The notes: generated from the sequence alone by a model not told the origin. Counted from the first letter of the stretch, positions 1 to 9,719 are shown. The stretch is DNA of 64,000 nt from Euborellia annulipes (GCA_023213315.1 JAKCPI010016485.1:62001-126000); one strand, 5' to 3'. Numbers and translations are program-made.

Positions 1-1003
1 CAACGGTGTTAGTAAATCCTTTAACGAATCTGGAGTCATGCTCTGCTGCGGACAGATTTTCGCAGCACCTGTTTTCTCCAAAAATCGTGCATTGGCAGTT
101 TGGTGATCATCCACCGCACTTGGTAATGGCACAAATACAGCCGCCACACCAGCCGTCGCCACTTCAGTGACCGTTAAGTGCACCTGCACGACAAATAATT
201 AAATCTGCGTTGCTATAGGCCAGTGCCATATCTTCAATAAATTGCTGAACCTCAACCTGTATATTTGCAGGTGCATCCGCATATAAAGCCTGTGTGGTCT
301 CTTGTTTATTTTGCCCACACTGATGAAATACTTTTAATGGAACATCAAATTGTTTTAAGGCTTGAGGTACACATTCATTCAGGGCTTGCGCACCCAAAGA
401 ACCGCCAACAATTAAAATATGTAAGGGTTCAGCCGCATTTTCGCGTTCTTTATAACGAAAAGAAGGATTATAAATTGCGGTAATTTCTGCACCGTACAGG
501 ATTACCTGTCATCACAATTTTTTTCACTTTTCGGAAAAGTATCTGGAAATGCTTCGCAGACTTTTTTTAGCAATTCTTGAAAGCTGGGTATTGGTAAAGC
601 CTGCCACTGCATTTTGTTCGTGAATAATCACAGGAATACCCAACAGACGTGCAGCCAAACCACCCGGACCCGCAACATAACCGCCAAAACCAGCCACTGC
701 ATCGACATTGAGCTGTTTCATATAGCGCATTGCGCTCAAGGTTGCTTTTAAAATTTTAAAGGGTGCAGCTAATTTACGTACAATACCGTTGCCACGTACA
801 CCTTGAATGTCAATGTGATAGATTGGAATATCATGTTGTTTTAAAAGTCGATTTTCCATACCTGTCGGAGTCGCCAACCAAGACACTTGGCTGCCTTGTT
901 GTTGCAATTCTTTTGCAACTGCCAGTGCAGGGAATACATGTCCACCTGTACCTGCCGCCATCATCATGATGTGTTTCGGTGTGCTTTGCTGGGGTTCGGT
1001 CAC
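1..1003 (-). CDS. murG: MurG, lipid II-forming GlcNAc transferase (3' end cut by window)
   Basis: Peripheral inner-membrane glycosyltransferase that adds GlcNAc to lipid I to make lipid II in peptidoglycan synthesis. Seen: start at 1003, the N-terminal glycine loop [15 protein letters not shown], the acceptor-side stretch [11 protein letters not shown] and HEQNAVAG, then the C-terminal FRAGAL-type element (here ICRAGAL) near base 190. The reading frame is broken at about 564 and 518 (A runs) and about 175; dropping one A at each restores the expected continuation. The last codons lie beyond base 1. Identity is secure by family motifs; the breaks are probably sequence errors because the gene is essential. 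Confidence 0.93.
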
Positions 1004-1306
1004 GGTCTAATTCTTCAATGCAAAAATAAATATTTAACGGATATCTTAAACAACCAATTGTAATCACAATCCGCTATGGGGAAAAGTTTATTTACTTTTT
1101 TCACCAAGCCTTTCATTGTTTTTTTCTACTGATTTGAAAGTTTAAACTACTTTTATCATTAATCCGTTAAAAAAAGTGGAATTAAACGTTATTTTTTTAT
1201 ATTTCTCGATGATTTATCATTTTTATAGCCAATCGACAGCAAAAAAATAGAGCCACGAACGACTCTATTTTTTAATTGAGATTTAAAATGCAGTATCCAG
1301 CTTAAA
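1004..1306. other. Intergenic gap gshB-murG
   Basis: About 300 bases, strongly AT-rich. It contains the gshB terminator at its right side and presumably a murG promoter. I see no reading frame or repeat worth naming. Confidence 0.6.
1241..1273 (-). terminator. Rho-independent terminator after gshB
   Basis: Inverted repeat AAAAATAGAG ... CTCTATTTTT with an 11-base loop and flanking A/T runs, 34 bases downstream of the gshB stop on the minus strand. It separates gshB from murG. Confidence 0.7.
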
Positions 1307-2251
1307 TTAAACTGACTGACCAGCTTCTAGTACATTAAACAAATCATCTGCAATTGAAGTACCAAATTGATCATCAATTTCACGGATACAGGTTGGACTG
1401 GTGACATTGATTTCAGTGACATAATTTCCAATCACATCTAATCCGACAAAAACCAAGCCTTTGGCTTTTAAGAATGGTCCAACTTTGGCGGCGATGGCTT
1501 TGTCATTTTCAGTCAATGGACGAGCTTCACCCAAACCACCTGCTGCCAAATTCCCACGCACCTCACCATTTTGAGGAATACGAGCCAAGCAATAAGGTAC
1601 AGGCTCACCATTAATCAGCAAAATACGTTTATCACCATCCACAATTTCAGGGATATAACGTTGTGCCATAATCGGTTGTGTGCCATTTTCAGTTAAAATT
1701 TCGATGGTTGAACCAATATTGACCCCATCTTGATATAAGCGGAAGATCCCCATTCCACCCATTCCATCCAGTGGCTTAACAATAACGTCACCATGTTCTT
1801 TTAAGAATTCACGAATCAAACTTTGCTGTGAGGTCACTAAAGTGGGTACTTGTAGATCTGGAAATTGGGTCGCAAACAATTTTTCATTACAGTCACGCAA
1901 ACTTTGTGGTTTGTTAATAATCCACACCCCTTCACGCTCTGCCTGTTCCAAAATATAAGTGGTATAAACAAAGTTCATGTCAAAAGGCGGATCTTTACGC
2001 ATCAACACCACATCATAGGCCGCAAGTGACTCTTTGGATTTTTCACCTAACTCATAGTAGTGATCGTAATCTTCAAAAACCTGAAGCGGTGAAATCAAAC
2101 CAAATGCTTTGCCTTGGTCAATATATAAATCTTGTTGTAATGCATAGCCTAACTCATGCCCTCGACGTGCAGCCGCCCATAACATTGCCATTGTTGAGTC
2201 TTTTTTCAGGTTTACACTTTCGATGGGATCCATCACAACAAGTACGCGCAT
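1307..2251 (-). CDS. gshB: Glutathione synthetase
   Basis: ATP-grasp enzyme that joins gamma-glutamylcysteine and glycine, the second step of glutathione synthesis, in the cytosol. Seen: 314 residues, intact; starts MRVLVVMDPI, with KPLDGMGGMGIFR near residues 158-170 (ATP-grasp glycine loop) and ENVTS-like EINVTSP near the C-terminus. The open frame extends 42 codons further upstream, but ATG at 2251 gives the usual family N-terminus. The gene for the first step, gshA, lies 26 kb away in this window, so the pathway genes are not in one operon. Confidence 0.96.
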   Translation of the reverse strand: MRVLVVMDPIESVNLKKDSTMAMLWAAARRGHELGYALQQDLYIDQGKAFGLISPLQVFEDYDHYYELGEKSKESLAAYDVVLMRKDPPFDMNFVYTTYILEQAEREGVWIINKPQSLRDCNEKLFATQFPDLQVPTLVTSQQSLIREFLKEHGDVIVKPLDGMGGMGIFRLYQDGVNIGSTIEILTENGTQPIMAQRYIPEIVDGDKRILLINGEPVPYCLARIPQNGEVRGNLAAGGLGEARPLTENDKAIAAKVGPFLKAKGLVFVGLDVIGNYVTEINVTSPTCIREIDDQFGTSIADDLFNVLEAGQSV

Positions 2252-2351
2252 ATTGATGCTCTTATAAAATTTTGGATTGAATGCAGTATAGCGGAGAATC
2301 TGGTGTACTTTTTTCCGAAATTTCGCTAAACTCTTAGCAATTATTGTGAAT

Positions 2352-2558
2352 ATGATGATCGAAATGCAACAAGCCATTGTGGGATTTCATTTGGATGAGG
2401 AGCAACATTATGTTGCTGAACTTGCGTGTGGGCATCAACAACATGTGCGTCATCTTCCACCTTGGCAGAATCGTCCGTGGGTGTTGACAGAACAAGGACG
2501 GCAGGAAAAAATAGGCATGTTTTTAGCGTGTAAAACGTGTGAATCTTCAAAAAAATAG
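2352..2558 (+). CDS. DUF3565 family small protein
   Basis: About 68 residues, intact, unknown function. Seen: the family core GFHLDEE, VAELACGHQQHVRH, PPWQNRPWV, and a C-terminal CKTC. The Cys/His pattern (C-G-H ... C-x-x-C) suggests metal binding, which is inference. Start is uncertain: GTG 2346, ATG 2352 or ATG 2364 are in frame and none has a clear ribosome site. It is divergent from gshB. Confidence 0.75.
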   Translation: MMIEMQQAIVGFHLDEEQHYVAELACGHQQHVRHLPPWQNRPWVLTEQGRQEKIGMFLACKTCESSKK

Positions 2559-2605
2559 TTTATAAGTTGAATTAGTTTCTATTCGTCAATAAAAAGAGTT
2601 ATTCA

Positions 2606-3307
2606 ATGTCGAATCAACCTGACTCAGAGATCAAAAATTACTATAACAAACTTGCGTACGACTACGATAACAACCGTTTTAACAACAGTTATGGGCAATA
2701 TTTAGACCAACAAGAGCGTGCTTTTCTCAAGCGTATTCTCAGTAAAACAGCACCTACACATTGTATGGATATCGGTTGTGGTACAGGTCGTTTACTCGAT
2801 TATGCCAGATTACGGTGTAGATTTCAGCCCTGAAATGTTGAAAGTCGCTAGAGAAAATATCCGCATAAAATCTTGCTTGAAGGCTCTCTGACTGAAATTC
2901 CAATCGAAAACCATCAGCTCGATGTCATTTATAGCTTTCATGTGATCATGCATCAAGACCATGCAACCACAGAACAGTTTCTGAATGAGGCGCATCAAAA
3001 ATTAAAAACCAATGGCAAGCTTATTTTTGATTTCCCCTCCGCCAAACGTCGACAAGCTGTAAAGCATCAACAACAAAGCTGGCATGCTGCTCATCAAATG
3101 ACATTGGTAGAGATTGAAAAGCTGCTTGGCCCTCAATGGAAGCTGGTTGAAAGTCAGGGCTTTTTATTTTTCCCTATCCATCGTATTCCAACGATTTTAC
3201 GCCCACTGTTTAGAAGCCTAGACAGCTTGATGTGCCGTTCATTTTTAAAAGAATATGCATCATACTTGGTTGTGGTTTTAGAAAAACAACCGTCAGTAAA
3301 CAATTAG
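2606..3307 (+). CDS. Class I SAM-dependent methyltransferase (frameshifted)
   Basis: Small-molecule methyltransferase of the Rossmann type; substrate not predictable. Seen: motif I CMDIGCGTGRLL near residues 53-64, then DYGVDFSPEML (acidic end of strand 2) readable only in another frame, then a post-I stretch with YSFHVIMHQDH. Frame breaks at about 2805 and 2862. Start ATG 2606 follows AAAAGAG. It is followed 16 bases later by the VanW-family gene on the same strand and may be co-transcribed with it. Confidence 0.8.
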
Positions 3308-3323
3308 AATAAGCAGGTGGAAT

Positions 3324-4035
3324 ATGCGGCAATATTTACCCAAATCATGGAAACTGCTTTATCAGTTATTACGCAGGTATTGTCGTGAACACCTTTTCTC
3401 GAAGCTACAGTTTGCCTTAAAACATCAAACACTGTGGCAATCAGACCAGCAAATTTCAACCCAACAAAGCATCAAGATAAATCATTATTTTGAAAATAAA
3501 ACCCATAACATTGATCTTGCGATTCAGAGCATAAACGGTTTGGTCATTGAGCCAAATCAAATCTTTTCATTTTGGCATTTGGTAACAGCCCCGACGTTAA
3601 ACAATGGCTTTAAAACAGGGCGTAATCTGGTCAATGGAAAAATTTCAGAAGATCTGGGTGGTGGGATCTCGTCAAATTTCTTGCTTGCTCTATATCAATG
3701 CGTTAAAAGCGGGTTTAACCATCACAGAACGACATTCACATTCGATTGATATTTACCAGGAACATGAGCGCTTTACCCCTTTAGGCAGTGATGCAACTGT
3801 GGTGTATGGCTATAAGGACTTACAGTTTCAAAATTGTTTAGATCAGGCACTACAAATTCAAATTTTCAGACAGCATGACCAACTGGTGGCCACCTTGGTC
3901 GCTCAACAGCATTTAAAGGAATATACACTCAAATTTATTGTTGAAGATTCTAAAACCCATCGGATTGTACGCACCTTACAAGACCAAAAACAGATTGAGC
4001 AAAGTATCTACTTGCTCAATTCGCATACTGATTAA
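3324..4035 (+). CDS. VanW family protein (frameshifted)
   Basis: VanW-like proteins are named from vancomycin-resistance clusters, but their biochemical role is unknown and they occur in many bacteria without that cluster. Seen: the conserved stretch GFKTGRNLVNGK, then D-GGGI near base 3665, then LLYINALKAGL, ERHSHSIDIY and RFTPLGSDATVVYGYKDL. One frame break between about 3665 and 3700. Ends 2 bases from the convergent hypothetical gene. No van genes are nearby. Confidence 0.85.
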
Positions 4036-4037
4036 TC

Positions 4038-4571
4038 TTATTTTTCTTGAAATTGTTGTTGGCTATTTTCTATCAGGTATTGATGTGCAGTCCGTGGATC
4101 ACGCGGTAAGGCCAGTTTGACACGACAGCCCAACTCGATATCATCTTTTTCAAACACAATGATTTCAGCATCTAGCTCGATCGGGCGACCAATTTCAAAA
4201 TCAGTTTGATCTAAACTTTCTCCCAATAAGTCTGCATATTTCTTTTCTAAGTGACCAATCGTTAAATCTTGAATCATGACTTTAATCGAGTATTGTTGTC
4301 TCGAACATTCAGGTTCACGTTGAATACGTGATTTCTTGATATAACTGTTCTCAGATGCTCTTAACATCAATTCATTGATTAATTTTTTCTGGGCGTGCAC
4401 GTTGATATTTAAAACCAGCTCAAACTGGTTCTAAACCTTTCCATTGAAATGGATATTGCCGAAAAACATATCCCGCTCAAATTGGTAACGTTGCCAACGT
4501 CGTTGATCGATATGTTTGACCAGCATAATGCCAAGTACAGCAACCACGACGATTATCAATAGAATGAACAT
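4038..4571 (-). CDS. Membrane-anchored hypothetical protein (frameshifted)
   Basis: Not recognised. Seen: start at 4571 with one strongly hydrophobic N-terminal segment (MFILLIIVVVAVLGIMLV), then a charged, soluble region of about 155 residues rich in E/D/K. An extra T in a TTT run at about 4420 splits the frame; the downstream part alone spans 4038-4400. Topology suggests a single-pass inner-membrane protein. It lies 77 bases downstream of pyrE on the same strand but behind a terminator. Confidence 0.6.
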
Positions 4572-4607
4572 TTAAAAATGGCACCTAATCCTTTATAGTC
4601 CATAAAA

Positions 4608-4630
4608 ATAAGGGAGCTTATGCTCCTTAT
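4608..4630 (-). terminator. Terminator after pyrE
   Basis: Stem ATAAGGAGC / GCTCCCTTAT (one bulge) on the minus strand followed by TTTTT, 18 bases past the pyrE stop. Confidence 0.6.
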
Positions 4631-4648
4631 CTTATCCTTTTTTTTAAC

Positions 4649-5299
4649 TTATATACCATATTTCACACGGTAAGCTTCCATTTTTGCTAAAGCATCTTGC
4701 TCGCCTTTAGCATCTAGATAATCCATTAAGTCTTTCATGCTAATTAAAGCATGCACTGGAATCTCAAGTTCTTGTTGAACTTCTTGGATGGCAGACAATT
4801 GGCCTTGCCCTTTTTCTTGACGATCTAGCGCAACCAATACGCCTGCAATTGTCGCACCTGCATTTTTAAGAATTGTGACAACTTCACGAATTGCGGTACC
4901 CGCAGTAATCACGTCATCAATAATCCAGACTTTTTTACCTTCTACTGAAGCACCGACCAATACACCGCCTTCACCATGGTCTTTGGCTTCTTTACGGTTA
5001 AAGCCCCAAGGCACACTTACACCATGTACTTGTGACAAAGCCACAGCTGTTGCTGCAACAAAAGGAATTCCTTTATATGCAGGTCCAAAGATCACTTCAA
5101 CGTTGTTACATTGTGTTAATTTATCTGCATAACCTTGAGCTAAAAGCGATAATGCTTCACCATCGTTGAGTAAACCTGCATTAAAAAAATAAGGGCTCAC
5201 ACGGCCTGATTTTAAAGTAAACTCACCAAATTTAAGCACACCACGTGATAATGCGAGTTCGATAAAAGCTTGCGGGTTAAACTGAGCTGGCGTTGACAT
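4649..5299 (-). CDS. pyrE: Orotate phosphoribosyltransferase
   Basis: Makes orotidine 5'-phosphate from orotate and PRPP in pyrimidine synthesis. Seen: 216 residues, intact; PRPP-binding motif [15 protein letters not shown] at residues 124-138, [10 protein letters not shown] near 71-80, and the flexible-loop region [13 protein letters not shown] near 100-112. Start ATG 5299 (MSTPAQF) rather than the in-frame ATG four codons upstream, because it follows the sequence GGAGCACCTC. Divergent from crc with only about 40 bases between starts, the arrangement also known in Pseudomonas. Confidence 0.96.
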   Translation of the reverse strand: MSTPAQFNPQAFIELALSRGVLKFGEFTLKSGRVSPYFFNAGLLNDGEALSLLAQGYADKLTQCNNVEVIFGPAYKGIPFVAATAVALSQVHGVSVPWGFNRKEAKDHGEGGVLVGASVEGKKVWIIDDVITAGTAIREVVTILKNAGATIAGVLVALDRQEKGQGQLSAIQEVQQELEIPVHALISMKDLMDYLDAKGEQDALAKMEAYRVKYGI

Positions 5300-5339
5300 G
5301 AGGTGCTCCAAAATTCATACATTGAGGTTATGACTGCGC

Positions 5340-6158
5340 ATGATACCAAAGAGTAGCTATCCAAGTGATCAAAAAATTTTAAGAGTTGTCTCAATTAACG
5401 TAAACGGCTTACGTTCATCCGTCACTAAAGGCCTACTTGAATGGATGGAAAAGTCAGATGCAGACGTGATCTGTATCCAAGAAAGCCGTATTACGCATGA
5501 ACAGTGGACCGATAAATTTAAACCCGAAGGTTGGTTTACCCATTTGTTCCCTGCGGAAAAATCAGGCTATGCAGGTACAGCGATTTACAGTCGCTTGCCG
5601 TTTAAATCGATCCAGAATGGTTTGGGTTTTGAACTTGCCGATAGCCAAGGTCGTTTTATTAGCGCGGAATTTGATGTCGGTTTAGCCAAACCTGTGCACA
5701 TCTGCTCGCTGTATTTACCTTCAGGTTCATCAGGTGATGAAGCACAAGCTCGTAAAGATCACTTCTTAGAAGAATATCGAAAAATTTTAAAACAATGGCG
5801 TGATGAAGATAAGTCAATCATTGTATGTGGCGATTACAACATCGTGCATAAACGAATCGATATTAAAAACTGGTCAGGTAACCAAAAATCGTCAGGTTGC
5901 TTACCGCATGAACGTGCTTGGTTAGATCATATTTATGACGAACTGGGCTATGTCGATACATTTCGTGAAGTCCGTAAAGAAGCAGAACTGTATTCTTGGT
6001 GGTCGAATCGTGGACAAGCTCGCGCTAAAAATGTTGGTTGGCGTATTGATTATCAAGCATGCTCACCAGACTGGAAGGATCGCACAGTCAATGCTTGGGT
6101 CTATAAAGATGAATGGTATAGCGACCATGCCCCTGTGATTATTGATTATCAAATTTAA
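5340..6158 (+). CDS. crc: Crc / exonuclease III family protein
   Basis: 272 residues, intact. Member of the exonuclease III/AP endonuclease fold. By its position next to pyrE it corresponds to the Acinetobacter crc gene, whose product acts with Hfq in carbon catabolite repression in pseudomonads. Seen: SINVNGLR, CIQESR, LYLPSG, GDYNIVH, GWRIDYQ and SDHAPV, which match catalytic positions of exonuclease III. P. aeruginosa Crc has lost several of these, so this protein may keep nuclease activity. Start ATG 5340; GAGG lies about 12 bases upstream. Confidence 0.85.
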   Translation: MIPKSSYPSDQKILRVVSINVNGLRSSVTKGLLEWMEKSDADVICIQESRITHEQWTDKFKPEGWFTHLFPAEKSGYAGTAIYSRLPFKSIQNGLGFELADSQGRFISAEFDVGLAKPVHICSLYLPSGSSGDEAQARKDHFLEEYRKILKQWRDEDKSIIVCGDYNIVHKRIDIKNWSGNQKSSGCLPHERAWLDHIYDELGYVDTFREVRKEAELYSWWSNRGQARAKNVGWRIDYQACSPDWKDRTVNAWVYKDEWYSDHAPVIIDYQI

Positions 6159-6166
6159 ACAGCCCT

Positions 6167-6200
6167 ATGCTCAATTTTTAAATAAAAATTGAGCATTTTT
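6167..6200 (+). terminator. Terminator after crc
   Basis: Near-perfect inverted repeat ATGCTCAATTTTTA / TAAAAATTGAGCAT with a 2-base spacer, ending in a T run, 9 bases after the crc stop. Confidence 0.85.
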
Positions 6201-6239
6201 GTGAACAAGTGTTCACTGATTACAAGGCAATAACTTACA
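6201..6239 (+). promoter_or_regulatory. Candidate upstream control region of the GGA-rich sRNA
   Basis: Two elements: a palindrome GTGAACaagtGTTCAC at 6201-6216, and CTTACA at 6234-6239. CTTACA equals the right half of the GacA-type upstream site (TGTAAG-N6-CTTACA) known from Pseudomonas rsm sRNA genes and is about 60 bases before the inferred start. The left half matches poorly (TACAAG, with a 7-base spacer), so the assignment is weak. Confidence 0.3.
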
Positions 6240-6296
6240 AATTTTGTCGTGTTATCTTATATTTTCTTCATATCAACAAGCGCATTATACACGCAC

Positions 6297-6452
6297 GGCA
6301 CAGGGACATTGTCAGGATGACAGCAAAAGGATAGGACGCCGTAGGAAGAAAAGGAAATAAGTATTTTGAATATTTATTTTTCAAGGATGTGACATTGGAC
6401 GTTGTAATGAGACCCGCATAATCAGGATGATTAGATGCGGGTTTTCTCTTTT
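6297..6452 (+). ncRNA. Candidate CsrB/RsmZ-type CsrA-sequestering sRNA
   Basis: About 150 bases with nine GGA triplets (first bases at 6304, 6315, 6329, 6334, 6344, 6353, 6385, 6397, 6425). Seen: hairpin TGTC-AGGAT-GACA at 6310-6322 with GGA in the loop; pairing ACGGC (6295-6299) with GCCGT (6338-6342); hairpin near 6355-6380; and a terminal hairpin with stem ACCCGCAT/ATGCGGGT, whose loop also shows AGGA, followed by a T-rich tail. TATACA at 6286-6291 could be the -10 box. Known CsrB/RsmY/RsmZ RNAs expose GGA loops and titrate CsrA/RsmA. The start base is inferred. Confidence 0.6.
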
Positions 6453-6672
6453 TTAATTTCAATTTTCTTTAGTTTCAATTTTTTATTTTTAGATTCAAAT
6501 CATTTAATCAGCCAGTCTACTGCTCGCTTCAATAAAATATTAAGCGCAAATTGTTAAATTCTGATGACAGCAATCATGCCTTTTAAAATATTTTATCTAT
6601 TCTTATACTGTACATATTGGCAATTTTGCTACTCTTTCTGTCAAATCAAACAATTGAATATTAGGTTAAGAC

Positions 6673-7029
6673 ATGTTGAAAATTTATGGAATCAAAAATT
6701 GTAACTCCATGAAAAAAGCTTTTGATTTACTGACTGAACTTGGCTTGAGTTACGAGTTTCATGATTATAAAAAAACAAGGCATAGATGCAGAGACGGTTA
6801 AACAATGGCTCGATCATATTGGGCAAGATCTTGTACTCAATAAAAAAGGTACAACGTGGAAAAACTCAGTGAATAAGAACAACAACTGGCCTTATCGAGT
6901 GAACAAGCACTGATTCAAGCGCTTACCACACACACCAGTTTAATCAAGCGCCCCGTGATTGATCAAAATGGCCAATATGTAATTGGTTTTGATGAAGATA
7001 AAATTAAAGCTTTAAAACTTACAGCATAA
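6673..7029 (+). CDS. ArsC/Spx-family reductase-like protein (frameshifted)
   Basis: Thioredoxin-fold protein of the YffB type; function unproven. Seen: starts MLKIYGIKNCNSMKKA (single Cys at residue 10, as in the family), then FHDYKK, GIDAETVKQWLDHIG, LVLNKKGTTW, and at the end LIKRPVI and VIGFDEDKIKAL, all expected in order. The frame breaks at about 6770 (A run), 6860 and 6880. The gene is present only as short pieces in any one frame but aligns end to end with the family. Followed by a strong bidirectional terminator. Confidence 0.8.
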
Positions 7030-7040
7030 AATAATCGAGC

Positions 7041-7076
7041 AACAAAAAGCCTGATCTATCGATCAGGCTTTTTGTT
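7041..7076. terminator. Bidirectional terminator between convergent genes
   Basis: Perfect 16-base stem AACAAAAAGCCTGATC with its complement and a 4-base TATC loop; serves the ArsC-like gene (plus) and the DUF2147 gene (minus). Confidence 0.88.
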
Positions 7077-7093
7077 GTGGTGAATCAATCTGC

Positions 7094-7525
7094 TTAGTTT
7101 GCACGCACCCAAGTTTGGTTGCGACCTAAAGCAGAAATACCCATATAACCACGTAACTTTAACTGATTACCAGCAAGTTCACCTTTGAGCTTATAGGTCT
7201 TGCCATTTTTAGGATCTAGAATCGTACCATTGTCATAGTTTTTACCACCGACATTTTTTAAACCATTGACAATCGTCACGCCTTTCAATGATTTATTGTG
7301 GTAAGGGCCTTCACATTTGGTACAAGTATTTTCCTCACCTGGTGTTAAAATACTTTGAATTGTTGCCGTCAATGTTCCATTTTTTTGTTCAGTGAATTTC
7401 ACAATTGCTTTTGGCTGTTTCGTTGTGTCATCAATTGTTTTCCAAACTGTTCCATTGAGTGGATCCGCAGCATTTGCAAGAACTGTTGCTGATAATAAGC
7501 CTAATGCAAGTACAATTTTTTTCAT
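7094..7525 (-). CDS. DUF2147 secreted protein
   Basis: 143 residues, intact. Seen: Sec signal peptide (MKKIVLALGLLSATVLANAA, cleavage after ANA), then GTVWKTID near residue 25, a CTKCEGPY pair of cysteines near 88, NGTILDPKNGKTYK and KLRGYMG-like features typical of the DUF2147 family (lipocalin-like beta-rich, periplasmic). The exact role is unknown. Convergent with the ArsC-like gene. Confidence 0.85.
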   Translation of the reverse strand: MKKIVLALGLLSATVLANAADPLNGTVWKTIDDTTKQPKAIVKFTEQKNGTLTATIQSILTPGEENTCTKCEGPYHNKSLKGVTIVNGLKNVGGKNYDNGTILDPKNGKTYKLKGELAGNQLKLRGYMGISALGRNQTWVRAN

Positions 7526-7679
7526 TGTTTTGTTTTCCCTAGTCTAATTGACACTTTATAGTATCAAAAATTTACGTCGAATTTAGCAATTCTTGAATGT
7601 GACTATATAGTGTACCCTTGTAACAAATGTTGATAAATCAACAAAAATAAAGTCAAAAGTTTAACAATATGGAAGGAAC

Positions 7680-8596
7680 ATGAAGATTAACCCAGCTCTG
7701 AAACAATATCTTACAGAATCTATTCTTAAATCTAGCTTCAAATTTCCAAGTCGTTTCAATCTTCCCCCGCAACTGCACGTTTTGGAATAGAACAACTTGC
7801 ACGTGTTTTTCCACAACGTAAAGATGTACAGATTCGTTCTTTTGCGCATAGCTGGGATTCGGGCAGAAGAAATTAAACCGCAAGCGCATGCAACCCAAAT
7901 GATTTTCCATATTCATGGTGGAGCATTTTTTGTCGGTTCAATCAAAACCCATCGGGCTTTTTTATCTGAAGTTGCTGCACGTACACAAATGCAAGTTTTA
8001 CATGTCGATTACCCGCTCGCACCTGAAAGCAAATTTCCTGAAGCAGGTGATGCGATTTATGATATTTATCAGCAACTTTTAGATCAAGGTGTGCAAGCGA
8101 AAGACATTATTGTGTCAGGTGATTCTTGTGGAGCGAATCTGGCTTTGGCACTCGCATCTACGACATCAAAGAAGAAAATAAACAACAACTCCCAAGCGCC
8201 TTAATCCTAATGTCACCCTTCTTAGACCTGACTTTAACAGGTGAGTCTCTACGCTATAATCAGAAGCATGATGCTTTACTGTCAATCGAAGCACTTGAAT
8301 CTGGTATTGATTTTTACGTACCAAAAAACATGGATCGTTCTTTACCCCCACTTTCGCCTATTTTTGGAGATTTTGCAGGGTTGCCTCCAACTTTGGTTCA
8401 AATTGGCTCTAAAGAAATTCTGTTGTCAGATGCGCAACGTTTCGAAGAAAAAGCCAAAGCTGCAGGTGTGCAAGTCAATTACAAGCTATATACGGGAATG
8501 TGGCATAATTTCCAAATGTTTAGCCCATGGTTTGATGAAGCAAAACAATCTTTAGCAGATATTGCTGAATTTGCTCATAAAATTGACAAAGATTGA
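7680..8596 (+). CDS. HSL-type alpha/beta hydrolase (esterase), frameshifted
   Basis: Cytosolic carboxylesterase of the hormone-sensitive lipase family. Seen: oxyanion motif HIHGGAFFVGS near base 7910, nucleophile motif GDSCG near 8120 (usual GDSAG with Cys for Ala), the region GSKEILLSDA where the acid usually lies, and catalytic His in GMWHNF near 8500. Start ATG 7680 follows GGAAGG. Frame breaks at about 7765 (C run) and about 8160. Homologous esterases are common in Acinetobacter. A hairpin terminator follows. Confidence 0.85.
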
Positions 8597-8928
8597 TCCC
8601 AATATTGACCAAATAATGAACAACAGATGACTTTAAAAGCCAAACTGTTGTTCATCTTTAAAAATAAAATAATCAATTTAAAAAAATGAGCATTCACTAG
8701 AATAATAACCATACAATTCATTGAAACTATATTGCTTGTCAGATTTATGTTTAGTGGTTTTTCCAGTTTCGAACAGACTCTTAACCTATACTACAAAATT
8801 AATCACATTTTTTTAAATTATGTATATATCCTTCAAGTATTTACTTAAACTTTAGTTTGAGTTTAAGTCAATAAATTGCTACATTCTAGGCATCAACAAT
8901 AAAAATCCAAGTGTGGATGGATTAGATT
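8597..8928. other. Intergenic gap before the GGDEF genes
   Basis: About 330 AT-rich bases holding the esterase terminator; beyond that I see only promoter-like AT runs and no gene. Confidence 0.6.
8616..8655 (+). terminator. Terminator after esterase
   Basis: Stem ATGAACAACAG / CTGTTGTTCAT with an 18-base loop, followed by CTTTAAAA; 20 bases after the stop. Confidence 0.6.
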
Positions 8929-9533
8929 ATGCGTAATAAAATTTATTCCGAAAAACGACGTAAAATTCATTCATTATTCAATCAAGTATTGAAACACTCA
9001 TTTATTGCCAAATTAATCCATAAAAACCAACTGAGTAACAGTTTGGAAATCGACCCACATACAGGTATTTATAATCAGTTTGCAATTAATACCTATTTAA
9101 AAGAGTTACATCCTCAGACTGAATCAAATTTTGGTATCATTTTGCTTAGTGTGGATAACTGGTGTGAAATCAAGAATAAATACAATCTAAAAATCGCCCA
9201 TAAGGCTTTAGCGGCAATCGCCCAAGAGTTATTACAAAATACTCCGTGAAACTGATCTTGTTGGTCGCTATAGCGAATCTGAATTTATTTTAATTCTCAG
9301 TGATGTTACTCAAGATCAAGCATCATCATATCGCAGATCGTCTATCACGTTTAATGAATCATTATGATTTAAAGATCAATAACAAAGTCATTCCACTTCA
9401 AACAAGTTGTGGCGCATCTGTTTCTAAACATGACAGCATGAGTAATGTGGTATTACAGCAAGCAGATCAAGCGTTATATATTGCGAAAACCAATCGTAAA
9501 GCTTGTTATTCGGGTACAGGTGTTTTATCTTAA
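8929..9533 (+). CDS. GGDEF-like protein with degenerate active site (frameshifted)
   Basis: Diguanylate-cyclase fold without the canonical motif: where GGDEF is expected the sequence reads RYSESEF (base about 9275), so cyclic-di-GMP synthesis is unlikely. Other family landmarks are present: DPHTGIYNQFA (for DxLTGLxNRR), LLSVDNWCEIKNKY, and QADQALYIAKTNRK at the end. About 200 residues with no membrane segment or signal. Frame breaks at about 9240 (missing A) and about 9325. It precedes a canonical GGDEF gene on the same strand. Confidence 0.75.
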
Positions 9534-9719
9534 AACATCTGTATATTTAAAAATTAATTACACCACTATTTATTTTATATTAATAATAAAATACCTGTTC
9601 ATTAACAAATAAATGATAACAATTCTTTGTTTTAATAAATTTTAATCACTATAATTTAAAAAATTATTAATCAGTACTTAATGAATTAGCAAACTTGAAA
9701 AACCCTGGAATAATTATGA

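Noticed and set aside
6268..6462. 64-codon minus-strand frame over the GGA-rich sRNA
   Set aside because: No ribosome site or family resemblance, and the region is better explained by RNA hairpins and a terminator on the plus strand.
9600..9640. Fur-box-like TGATAACAATTCT before the membrane cyclase
   Set aside because: Matches the iron-box consensus only in one half; AT-rich background makes chance likely.
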